From Sphingomonadaceae bacterium (GTDB lineage Bacteria; Pseudomonadota; Alphaproteobacteria; Sphingomonadales; Sphingomonadaceae): DNA of 8,010 nt. The notes under the pieces are model-generated. The model had not been told where the DNA came from and did not search any database. It worked only from the letters and a program-made list of their open reading frames with translations. The position numbers and the translations under genes are program-made. Within the stretch, counting starts at the first letter, position 1, and each line of letters opens with the position of its first letter. The stretch lies in the NCBI GenBank assembly GCA_023384025.1, contig JAHDXX010000014.1, positions 16,811-24,820 of the forward strand. Direction: 5' to 3'. Positions 1-5,993 of this stretch are shown one piece after another.

Positions 1-1503
1 GGCGATCAGGAAGAACTGATCCCCTGCCTGCGGCAGGAAGCTGGTGGCATAGCTGGCATAGAGCGACAGCGCCTCGCTCGGCTTGACCACGAGGCCGATG
101 CGGGGGCTGACTTTCTCGTCGACCCGGGTGGTACGGGTGCCGTTGAGGCTGGTGGTATCGAGATCGAACCGGTCCCACCGGAGGCCCGCGATCAGCTCGA
201 CGTGCTCGCCGATCTCGATCTGGTCCTGGACATAGCCCGAGAGGACCTTGAGGTCGCTGTCATTGCCGCGCACCGGCGCGGTGAGCGAGAACGCCGGAAT
301 GGTCAGGGCGCGGGCCAGCGGGACGGTAACGGTAGAAGTAAAGCCGGTAGATGCAGCGCCGAACTGGACATTACGCCGCCCGTTGAACGAGTCCTGCCAG
401 CTCGCTTCGACCCCGGCGAGGAGGGTGTGCGCCAGCGCACCCGTCGCGAACTTGCCAACCAGGTTTGCCTGCGCGATCCAGTTCTCGCGGGTCTGGAAGT
501 CCTCGTAGCCTGACAGCCGCACGGTAGTGCCGTTGGTATTGTCCGGCACGAGGTTGGCGTAGATCTTGTCGTAATTCGCATATTGCAGCGTGGCATTGCC
601 CGACCAGTTGTCGCTGAAGGAATGCTCCAGCCGCATCCGGGCGATGTGGGCTTCGTTGCTGGCCCGGCCAAAATCCGGGTCGCCGAGGAACGCCCGGTCG
701 AACCCGCGCAAGGGAGCGCCGCCCAGCGACGGCAGACCGCGATCGGTCACCCGTTCGTCGTCATCGTAGGTATAGCTGGCGATCAGGCGGGTCTGGCTGC
801 CGAGGTCAGCGGTGAGCGTAGGGGAAATGCCGAAGAAGCGCCCTTCGAACGCGTCGCGGTGGCTGTCGAATTCCTCGTAAGTCCCGTTGACCCGCAAGGC
901 CACGCCCTCGCCGAGCGGCTGGTTGACGTCGGCAGAGAGGTCGAAGGCGCTGAAGCTGTCGACCGATCCGCGCAAGGCGACGATCCGTTCGCCGGGTTTG
1001 GCCATCTTGCTGACCCGGTTGATCACGCCGCCGCCGCCGCCGCGCCCGAAGATCAGCGCATTGGCGCCTTTCAGCACTTCGACCCGTTCGACGTTGTAGA
1101 GCGAGCGGTAATACTGTGCATCGTCGCGCAGCCCATCGAGGTAGAAGTCGGCGGTGGTTTCCTGGCCGCGGATGAACACTTCGTCGCGGTGTCCCTCGCC
1201 GGTTTCCATGCTGACGCCCGGAACATAACGCAGCGCCTCGCCCAGCTGGGTGATGGCCTGGTCCTGCAACTGGTCCTCGGTGATCACGGCGACCGTCTGC
1301 GGCACGCGGATCAGCGGGGTGGCCGTCTTGGTGCCGCTCGAACCATCGCTGGTGCCGTAGCTGTCGGCCTGCCCGGTGACGACGATTTCTGCCGCGAGGT
1401 AATCCCGCTCCGGCGCTACGTCTTCCGCCGCATGGGCGGGGGCGGCAAGGGCGATGGCGGTCGCGCTGGCCAGCAGAAGGCCGCGGATCGGGAGACGGGT
1501 CAT
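1..1503 (-). CDS. TonB-dependent siderophore receptor, Fiu/catecholate type (3' end beyond window)
   Basis: Outer-membrane receptor that imports ferric siderophore using TonB/ExbBD energy. The visible 501 codons are free of stops and run off the left edge, so perhaps 200 C-terminal barrel residues are missing (family about 700 aa). Residues 1-25 form a signal peptide ending APAHA before AED. A TonB-box-like EIVVTG lies at about 39-44. The plug domain (about 60-170) shows VPQTVAVIT, LRYVPGV, IRGQETTADFYLDG, YNVERVEVLKG and FGRGGGGGVIN, the pattern of the TonB-siderophore receptor family and closest, from memory, to Fiu-like catecholate receptors. Barrel strands with alternating aromatic residues follow. 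Two ATGs are adjacent (1504-1506 and 1501-1503); GAGGAA at 1509-1514 is 5 nt from the second and only 2 nt from the first, so I chose the second. Fur-box-like sites lie just upstream. Substrate is inferred from family only. Confidence 0.95.
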   Translation of the reverse strand, partial: MTRLPIRGLLLASATAIALAAPAHAAEDVAPERDYLAAEIVVTGQADSYGTSDGSSGTKTATPLIRVPQTVAVITEDQLQDQAITQLGEALRYVPGVSMETGEGHRDEVFIRGQETTADFYLDGLRDDAQYYRSLYNVERVEVLKGANALIFGRGGGGGVINRVSKMAKPGERIVALRGSVDSFSAFDLSADVNQPLGEGVALRVNGTYEEFDSHRDAFEGRFFGISPTLTADLGSQTRLIASYTYDDDERVTDRGLPSLGGAPLRGFDRAFLGDPDFGRASNEAHIARMRLEHSFSDNWSGNATLQYANYDKIYANLVPDNTNGTTVRLSGYEDFQTRENWIAQANLVGKFATGALAHTLLAGVEASWQDSFNGRRNVQFGAASTGFTSTVTVPLARALTIPAFSLTAPVRGNDSDLKVLSGYVQDQIEIGEHVELIAGLRWDRFDLDTTSLNGTRTTRVDEKVSPRIGLVVKPSEALSLYASYATSFLPQAGDQFFLIA

Positions 1504-1516
1504 CATTCTTCCTCGT

Positions 1517-1531
1517 TGCGAGTCGTTCTCA
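1517..1531 (-). promoter_or_regulatory. Fur-box-like operator, start-proximal
   Basis: On the minus strand the 15 bases read TGAGAACGACTCGCA, a 7-1-7 imperfect palindrome similar to the Fur-box form TGAGAATnATTCTCA. It lies 13 bp upstream of the receptor start and next to the probable -10 element, where bound repressor would block transcription. Identification is by eye, supported by a second site 34 bp upstream and by the iron-uptake gene downstream. Confidence 0.6.
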
Positions 1532-1559
1532 ATTATGGAAAGCGCGTTATTGCGAATAA
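1532..1559 (-). promoter_or_regulatory. probable promoter of the TonB receptor gene
   Basis: Reading the minus strand, CATAAT (1532-1537, five of six to TATAAT) follows a weak -35, TTATTC (1554-1559), with a 16 bp spacer. Transcription would begin near 1525, leaving a leader of about 20 nt that carries the GAGGAA ribosome site. The -35 overlaps the distal Fur-like box and the -10 abuts the proximal one, as expected for an iron-repressed promoter. The assignment is an inference from motif positions. Confidence 0.45.
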
Positions 1560-1565
1560 TTATCA
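1551..1565 (-). promoter_or_regulatory. Fur-box-like operator, start-distal
   Basis: The minus strand reads TGATAATTATTCGCA, close to the 7-1-7 Fur core TGATAATnATTATCA (only two bases of the right arm differ). It is the better of two such sites and covers the likely -35. The 34 bp centre-to-centre distance from the proximal box is about three helical turns, placing both on one DNA face. It could also affect the divergent arsC-family gene, whose start is 81 bp away. Confidence 0.7.
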
Positions 1566-1645
1566 CTTACAAGTCCTATTTGCAGTTGCAGCGGATTTTC
1601 CGGCAAACTAGGTCGCCAGCGAACCGGCGAAGGGAGTTAGCGGAC

Positions 1646-1990
1646 ATGAAGGCAACGATCTGGCACAACCCGAACTGCGGCACCTCGCGCAAGACGCTGG
1701 CGATCCTGCAAGAGACGCCGGGAGTGGCGGTGACCGTGGTCGAATACCTGAAGACCCCGCCAACGGCGGACAAGCTGGCGCAGCTTTATCGCGATGCCGG
1801 GATTTCCCCGCAGCAGGGCCTGCGCAAGCGCGGCACCGATGCGGAGGAGCGTGGCCTGCCCGATGCGCCTGATGCCGACGTGCTCGCCGCGATGGCAGCC
1901 GAGCCAATCCTGATCGAGCGGCCGCTGGTCGAAACGGACAAGGGTGTGCGGCTGTGCCGCCCGCAGGATATGGTGCGCGAAATCCTCTAA
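1646..1990 (+). CDS. arsC: ArsC-family (glutaredoxin-type) arsenate reductase, short form
   Basis: Thioredoxin-fold cytoplasmic enzyme of 114 aa, expected to reduce arsenate to arsenite with glutathione and glutaredoxin. Against the plasmid R773 ArsC (141 aa, recalled), the N-terminal HNPNCGTSRKTL aligns with its catalytic-cysteine loop (Cys11 here). The three anion-site arginines are also kept: Arg60 (QQGLRKRG), Arg92 (ILIERPLV) and Arg105 (VRLCRPQDMV). The protein ends shortly after this motif and lacks the R773 C-terminal tail, as in chromosomal short ArsC/YfgD-like proteins. The ATG at 1646 is chosen because AAGGGAG (1630-1636) sits 9 nt upstream and the protein then begins directly at the fold. 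A longer in-frame start at 1454 would run through the Fur-box region and is rejected. No arsR, arsB or acr3 neighbour is visible, so a role in arsenic resistance is family inference; a general thiol-oxidoreductase role is possible. Confidence 0.9.
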   Translation: MKATIWHNPNCGTSRKTLAILQETPGVAVTVVEYLKTPPTADKLAQLYRDAGISPQQGLRKRGTDAEERGLPDAPDADVLAAMAAEPILIERPLVETDKGVRLCRPQDMVREIL

Positions 1991-3336
1991 CGCCGCTCGC
2001 GAGTCAGTTCCTCGTCGGCCTGGAGCGCGTACCAGCCATAGCCGAACACGGTTGCGCACAGCGCGACGATCAGGCCGAAGCCGAGCCAGTCGGAATGGCC
2101 GTAGAGCCACACGCCGAGCGCCGGGGCAAAGACATAGCTCGCCCCGGCCACCGAGGCGGTCACGCCGGAAGCCTGGCCTTGCTCTGCCCGGGTCACGGCG
2201 AGCGAGGTGCCCGAGGTCGAACCTGGCCGGAACAGCCCGAAGCCGAGTGAGGCGATAGCGAAGCTCAACGCAATCAGGTGCAGGTCGTCCGCCACTCCCA
2301 GCATGGCCACCCCCGCTGCCGCGACAGCGATGCCTGACAACGTTGCCGCGCGCGGGCCGAGGTCGAAGCGCGGGATCAGGCCCCATTGCGCCAGCAGGGT
2401 CGCAATCGCGCCGGCCATCAGCACCAGCCCGACCGCGCCGGTGCCATCGTCAGGCGTGGCGCGCAGGCCCATCCGGTCAAGCACGAGGAAACCGGCAATC
2501 CCCAGTGTCATCGCCTGGGCGTGGCCGCCAAGCAGGCCGACGATCACCCACGGGCGCAGACGCGGTTCGAACCAGCGCAGCCGGGTCGCCGGGGGCGGGG
2601 GCATTGTCTCGCTGTCCTCGCTCTGCTCGGTCGAAGGGCCGCCTGCATAGGGCGCGTCGTAGGCCGTGCCGCGCGCGGGAAACTGCGGCTCGTCATTGGG
2701 CAGGCGCAGCCGCAACGCGATCAGCGTGATGATCCCGATCAATGCGAAGATGATGAACGGCCCGGTCAGGCCCAGCACTGGCAGCACCATCAGCGGGGCC
2801 AGCGCGGGGCCGATTACCGTTCCAAGGCCGAAGCTGGAAGCGATCAGCGAAAGGGCCTGGGTCCGTTCGGCACGCGGGGTGCGGCTGGCGACATAGGCTT
2901 GCACCGCGGGCGGAGCGGCAGACCCGAACCCTCCATAGAGGCTACGGGCGCCGGCGAAGGCGATCAGCGCCCAGAAGGCCGAAAGCACGCCGGTGAGGCC
3001 GAGCCAGAGCGCAAGGCCGCACAGGGCCATCGACACGATGAAACCGAACATCCCCAGCGCCATCATCGCCTTGCGGCCGCGCTGGTCGGACCGGCCCGCC
3101 CAGAACGGTGCACAGACCACCCACAGCAGCGCTGACCAGGTATAGGCCAGGCTGATCCACACGTCGTTGACCCCCAGCGCGGTGCCGATCGACGGCATGA
3201 CCGACTGCATCGCGGTGTTGCCCGCCGCCGTGGTCAGCATGACCGCGAACAGCAGCGCCATCCGTCCGCGCGAGATTGCGCCGCCATAACGGGTGGCAGT
3301 TTCGGCGGGAGCGGGTGTGAGGTCGGACTCGGCCAT
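1987..3336 (-). CDS. MFS transporter, drug/H+ antiporter-like
   Basis: Inner-membrane major facilitator of 449 aa, about the usual length for a 12-helix member. After a short hydrophilic N-terminus, helix 1 begins around RMALLFAVMLTTAAGNTAMQ. The loop between helices 2 and 3 carries the MFS motif A as GRSDQRGRK (residues 81-89). A long polar loop with acidic and proline-rich stretches (SEDSETMPPPP) separates the two six-helix halves. A FGLFRPG...TSLAV stretch and GYGWYALQADEEL close the second half. The architecture resembles DHA1/TetA-like effluxers, but the substrate cannot be told. I chose the ATG at 3334-3336 (MAESDLTP) although no good Shine-Dalgarno precedes it; an upstream in-frame ATG at 3466-3468 would add 44 implausible residues over the divergent gene. 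The TAG stop overlaps the stop of the convergent arsC gene. Confidence 0.9.
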   Translation of the reverse strand: MAESDLTPAPAETATRYGGAISRGRMALLFAVMLTTAAGNTAMQSVMPSIGTALGVNDVWISLAYTWSALLWVVCAPFWAGRSDQRGRKAMMALGMFGFIVSMALCGLALWLGLTGVLSAFWALIAFAGARSLYGGFGSAAPPAVQAYVASRTPRAERTQALSLIASSFGLGTVIGPALAPLMVLPVLGLTGPFIIFALIGIITLIALRLRLPNDEPQFPARGTAYDAPYAGGPSTEQSEDSETMPPPPATRLRWFEPRLRPWVIVGLLGGHAQAMTLGIAGFLVLDRMGLRATPDDGTGAVGLVLMAGAIATLLAQWGLIPRFDLGPRAATLSGIAVAAAGVAMLGVADDLHLIALSFAIASLGFGLFRPGSTSGTSLAVTRAEQGQASGVTASVAGASYVFAPALGVWLYGHSDWLGFGLIVALCATVFGYGWYALQADEELTRERR

Positions 3337-3437
3337 GGCAAGTGGTTCGCTACGCCGGGCAGGGCGCGCTTGCAATGGACCGGTGAATTTGCGACTCTGG
3401 CAGCAGACAACGGCACGCCGGACGCGGTCGCAACCTG

Positions 3438-3443
3438 ACGAGG
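3438..3443 (+). promoter_or_regulatory. ribosome binding site supporting a TTG start
   Basis: ACGAGG lies 8 nt upstream of TTG at 3452-3454. It is the best Shine-Dalgarno-like sequence near the methyltransferase N-terminus and favours TTG over the in-frame ATG at 3506, whose upstream AGGGG is farther away. Confidence 0.5.
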
Positions 3444-3451
3444 CACATTTC

Positions 3452-4078
3452 TTGACCAATCCCGCCACTTCGGCGCTCGCACGGCCCCAGGGGCTGCGTC
3501 AGCGTATGGCTCGCCTGTTCGGTCAGTGGGGCGTGTTCTTTCGGGGTTTCCTCGAGCATCCGAAGATGGTCGGCTCGATCATCCCGTCCTCGCGCTTCAC
3601 CATCGCGAAGATGCTCGCTCCGGTCGACTGGCAGCAATGCCGCCTGTTCGTCGAATATGGCCCGGGGGTGGGCACGTTCTGCTACCCGGTGCTGGAACGT
3701 TTGCGGCGCGACGGGACGCTGGTGGTCATCGACACCAACCCCCTCTACATCGACTACCTCAAGCGCACGATCACGGACGGGCGGTTCCATGCGGTCCACG
3801 GTTCGGCCGCCGATGTCGAGGATATCGTCCGCGCGCTCGGGTTCGAACAGGCCGATTATGTCCTGTCAGGCCTGCCATTCTCGACCTTGCCCGACGGAGT
3901 CGGACCGGCGATTGCTGCCGCCACCCACCGCGTGCTGCGCCCGGGCGGGACGCTGCTGGTCTACCAGTTTTCCGCCCGGGCGCGCGATTTCATGGCACCG
4001 CATTTCGCCCGGATCGATGCCGGTTTCGAACTGCTCAACGTGCTGCCGTGCAAGCTGTTCTGGGGCTGGAAGGAATAG
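3452..4078 (+). CDS. PmtA-like phospholipid N-methyltransferase (class I SAM methyltransferase)
   Basis: SAM-dependent methyltransferase of 208 aa from TTG. The segment FLEHPKMVGSIIPSSRF (33-49) is typical of the phospholipid N-methyltransferase group (COG3963), where this N-terminal region contacts the membrane. The Rossmann core follows: motif I VEYGPGVGTF (67-76), the acidic strand-2 end VVIDTN with Asp94, motif IV LSGLPFS (138-144), and LRPGGTLLVYQFS (162-174). The C-terminus LPCKLFWGWKE also fits this group. Family knowledge suggests methylation of phosphatidylethanolamine towards phosphatidylcholine; substrate specificity is inferred, and a relation to rRNA adenine dimethylases explains residual ambiguity. 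An ATG at 3506 would give 190 aa and still keep the core. In-frame ATGs farther upstream (from 3293) would overlap the MFS coding region. The MFS gene is divergent, with 115 bp between, where I find no convincing promoter. The stop lies in an inverted repeat shared with the next gene. Confidence 0.85.
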   Translation: MTNPATSALARPQGLRQRMARLFGQWGVFFRGFLEHPKMVGSIIPSSRFTIAKMLAPVDWQQCRLFVEYGPGVGTFCYPVLERLRRDGTLVVIDTNPLYIDYLKRTITDGRFHAVHGSAADVEDIVRALGFEQADYVLSGLPFSTLPDGVGPAIAAATHRVLRPGGTLLVYQFSARARDFMAPHFARIDAGFELLNVLPCKLFWGWKE

Positions 4079-4105
4079 GCCAGCCCCAGCTCCGCCTGCC
4101 TATTC
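4073..4105. terminator. inverted repeat spanning two convergent stop codons, likely bidirectional terminator
   Basis: GAATAGGC (4073-4080) and GCCTATTC (4098-4105) are perfect 8-base complementary arms around a 17-base C-rich loop. The methyltransferase TAG (4076-4078) lies in the left arm, and the TAG of the opposing membrane-protein gene (4100-4102, read on minus) in the right arm. There is no U-tract on either strand, so factor-independent termination is uncertain; the hairpin may instead block read-through or protect the 3' ends. Confidence 0.5.
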
Positions 4106-4942
4106 GAAGGTGTCCCCGACATTTGCAGCCGTGGCCCCGGCCAGCTGGCTGTAGATCGCCACAAAGATGGCTGAAAACAGCATCGCCACCAGCGCTCCGA
4201 CAATCCCGTTGAGGAACCCGAGCACGCTGGGCGCTCCGATCGCCGAGGTAATCAGGCCCATGATCATGAAGGCTACCAGGGCGACCACGAAGTAGGCGAT
4301 GAACAGCACCAGGTAGAACAGGAACAGCCGCCCTTGAGCCGGACCGGTCAATGCCCATGAACGCCCCAGCACGGTGAACGGGTTCATGGTGTTTTCCAGC
4401 GCGATCACCGGGGTGATCATCGACAGCCGCGTCATCACCCACAGCAAGGCCCCGATAATCGCGATGACGATGACGAAGGTCAGCGCCGCTGCAAGACCCG
4501 TCGAAGCGGACCCGACTGCGGCCAGCAGCAAGCCCATCACAAGGCCAAGGACCAGGGCAATCACGAAATAGGCGACGATCACGATCACCAGTATCGCCAG
4601 CAGCGGAAGAAGGGCCTTTACGCCACGGCCGATGGCCTCTCCCACGGACAGGCGACTGTTGTCCCCCAGCAAGGCAACCATCGCGACATAACCGATGAAA
4701 CTGGTCACAATCACCAGCAGGTAGAACCCGAAGAACGAAGGCCCGAGGTCAGCCATTACTGCTTCCATCTGGGTGGGGTCCATGTTCGGGCTCATCAGCG
4801 TGCCCATGACATCCGGCAAGGCGATGAACATCAGCAGCGACGGGACGAAGAAAAATACCCCGCCCAGAATCGCCAGCAGCGAAAAATTTGCCCCGAGCTT
4901 GGCGATTGCTTCGCTCCAGGCGCGGCCCATGTCGAAATTCAT
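4100..4942 (-). CDS. multi-pass membrane protein, GPDPase membrane-domain-like
   Basis: Integral membrane protein of 280 aa. Roughly six hydrophobic segments are visible at about 24-42, 70-93, 111-144, 154-170, 207-235 and 243-266. The stretch RLSMITPVIALENTMNPFTVLGRSWALT, cut here into its recognisable parts (RLSMITPVIALE at 172-183, GRSWALT at 193-199), resembles the membrane domain found N-terminal to some glycerophosphodiester phosphodiesterases (PF10110-like). No catalytic phosphodiesterase domain follows, so enzymatic function is not supported. The cytoplasmic N-terminus MNFDMGRAWSEAIAKLG is short and amphipathic. The ATG at 4940-4942 has a strong Shine-Dalgarno GGGGAGGA (4951-4958) 8 nt upstream; a longer start at 4999 is not needed. 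The gene is divergent from lipB with 67 bp between. A role in envelope lipid handling or membrane scaffolding is only suggested by the family. Confidence 0.8.
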   Translation of the reverse strand: MNFDMGRAWSEAIAKLGANFSLLAILGGVFFFVPSLLMFIALPDVMGTLMSPNMDPTQMEAVMADLGPSFFGFYLLVIVTSFIGYVAMVALLGDNSRLSVGEAIGRGVKALLPLLAILVIVIVAYFVIALVLGLVMGLLLAAVGSASTGLAAALTFVIVIAIIGALLWVMTRLSMITPVIALENTMNPFTVLGRSWALTGPAQGRLFLFYLVLFIAYFVVALVAFMIMGLITSAIGAPSVLGFLNGIVGALVAMLFSAIFVAIYSQLAGATAANVGDTFE

Positions 4943-5009
4943 GGTTTCAGTCCTCCCCTTGCGGTGAACCCTCTTGATAAGCCGCGAACATGCCGCCACG
5001 CAATCGGCA

Positions 5010-5660
5010 ATGACCGACCAGTCCCCCGAATGGCGCGTATCGCCCGGCCTCGTGCCCTATCGCGAGGCGCTGTCTGCCATGGAACAGCGCAACGCGGCGA
5101 TTGCGGCAGGCGAAGCGGGCGAACTCGTCTGGCTGCTTGAACATCCTCCCGTCTATACCGCAGGGACCAGCGCTGCGCTGGACGAGCTGCTCGACCCCCG
5201 CTTCGAAGTGGTCGAGGCCGGACGGGGCGGGCGCTACACTTATCACGGGCCGGGGCAACGGGTCGGTTATGTCATGCTCGACCTGTCGCGGCGCGGGCGC
5301 GACGTGCGCCGGTTCGTCCACGGGCTGGAACAATGGGTCATCGCGACACTGGCCGGTTTCGGGGTGGAAAGCTGGGCGGTCGATGGCCGCGTGGGGATCT
5401 GGACCCGCGATATCGACGGGAGCGAAGCCAAGATCGGAGCGATCGGCGTGCGTGTGCGGCGCTGGGTCACCATGCACGGTTTTTCGGTCAACCTTGCCCC
5501 GGACCTGACCCATTTCGGCGGGATCGTGCCGTGCGGGATCGAGGAATTCGGGGTCACCAGCCTCGACCGGCTGGGGATTGCACTTGCGCCAGGCGAATGG
5601 GATGCGGCATTGCACGCGCGGCTGGACGCCTTTCTTGCGTCCCTTGATCCGAAAGGCTGA
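5010..5660 (+). CDS. lipB: octanoyltransferase LipB
   Basis: Lipoyl(octanoyl) transferase of 216 aa, typical length. It moves octanoyl from octanoyl-ACP to the lipoyl domains of 2-oxoacid dehydrogenases and GcvH, before LipA inserts sulfur. Hallmarks are LEHPPVYTAGTSA (44-56), the family signature GRGGRYTYHGPGQ (71-83), the catalytic lysine Lys141 in KIGAIGVRVRRWVTMHGFSVN, and the catalytic cysteine Cys175 in IVPCGIEEFGVTSL. All key residues are present. ATG at 5010 (MTDQSPEW) gives the normal length, although no clear Shine-Dalgarno precedes it; an in-frame TTG at 4974 would add 12 residues. A leaderless or weakly led transcript is possible. The lipoprotein gene begins 3 bp after the stop, so the two are probably cotranscribed. 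lipA is not in the window. Confidence 0.97.
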   Translation: MTDQSPEWRVSPGLVPYREALSAMEQRNAAIAAGEAGELVWLLEHPPVYTAGTSAALDELLDPRFEVVEAGRGGRYTYHGPGQRVGYVMLDLSRRGRDVRRFVHGLEQWVIATLAGFGVESWAVDGRVGIWTRDIDGSEAKIGAIGVRVRRWVTMHGFSVNLAPDLTHFGGIVPCGIEEFGVTSLDRLGIALAPGEWDAALHARLDAFLASLDPKG

Positions 5661-5663
5661 CTG

Positions 5664-5978
5664 ATGACCCCGAGGCTTCGACTGCCCCTGCTGGTTCTCC
5701 CGCTTGCGCTGCTGGCAGCCTGCGACAAGGGAACGGACAACGCAGCTCCTGCAGAAAGGCGGGCCGAGGGCGAAGTGCTGGGCGGGACGATCAGCGACGA
5801 CATGATTCCGCTGGAGCAGCTCAGGTCGCAGTCCCCGCCGATGCGGGCTGCACCGGGAGAGGGTGGCGCCAATGTCGGCGGCGCCGATGAAGCCGGTCCG
5901 CAGGATGGTGCGGCAGCCCCCGAAGAACCCGCGCCTGCCGAGCCGGCCTCAGCAACGGATTCTGCCGAAGAAGGCTAG
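5664..5978 (+). CDS. small lipoprotein of unknown function downstream of lipB
   Basis: A 104-aa protein with a lipoprotein signal peptide: MTPRLRLPLLVLPL followed by the lipobox LAAC, giving Cys20 as the lipidated residue. The next residues, DKGTDN, include Asp at +2, which in Enterobacteria favours inner-membrane retention, though that rule is unreliable in alphaproteobacteria. A compact polar core, GEVLGGTISDDMIPLEQLRS (about 36-55), is followed by QSPP and then a low-complexity acidic, Ala/Pro/Gly-rich tail ending in SAEEG. I associate the ISD-x-MIPL-x-QL core with small sphingomonad lipoproteins of unknown function, from memory. GAAAGG (5651-5656), inside the end of lipB, is 7 nt before the ATG, so translation is probably coupled to lipB. 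The TAG stop lies in an inverted repeat. No function is proposed. Confidence 0.85.
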   Translation: MTPRLRLPLLVLPLALLAACDKGTDNAAPAERRAEGEVLGGTISDDMIPLEQLRSQSPPMRAAPGEGGANVGGADEAGPQDGAAAPEEPAPAEPASATDSAEEG

Positions 5979-5993
5979 GGGTCCTGACCCTAG
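5975..5993. terminator. short inverted repeat over two convergent stop codons
   Basis: CTAGGG (5975-5980) and CCCTAG (5988-5993) are perfect 6-base arms around a 7-base loop. The lipoprotein TAG (5976-5978) lies in one arm and the opposing CitE-like TAG (5990-5992 on minus) in the other. No U-tract follows on the plus strand; on the minus strand a pyrimidine-rich CCTTCTTC follows. It is a weak bidirectional terminator candidate, placed like the one at 4073-4105. Confidence 0.4.

Noticed and set aside
1029..1045. Run of GCC/CCG triplets resembling a microsatellite
   Set aside because: It encodes the Gly run of the plug motif FGRGGGGGVIN, which I recall as usual in Fiu-like receptors, so it is explained by coding.
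583..1611. A 342-codon plus-strand open frame antisense to the receptor gene
   Set aside because: The minus strand encodes a clear TonB receptor with signal peptide and plug motifs. The plus frame is a GC-rich mirror without any recognisable domain or ribosome site.
1454..1645. A longer start for the ArsC-family protein
   Set aside because: The added 64 residues cover the receptor signal-peptide region and the Fur-like boxes and lie outside the thioredoxin fold; AAGGGAG supports ATG 1646.
1996..2003. Palindrome CTCGCGAG near the arsC/MFS junction
   Set aside because: It lies inside the MFS coding end, has no loop, and 8-base GC palindromes are expected by chance in this composition.
2386..3135. 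A 249-codon plus-strand frame antisense to the MFS gene
   Set aside because: It has Arg/Gly/Gln-rich composition without domains, and the MFS helices and motif A on the minus strand explain the region.
3337..3468. A 44-residue N-terminal extension of the MFS protein
   Set aside because: The extension is Cys/Arg-rich with no helix or signal and would overlap the divergent methyltransferase; transmembrane helix 1 is complete from the start at 3336.
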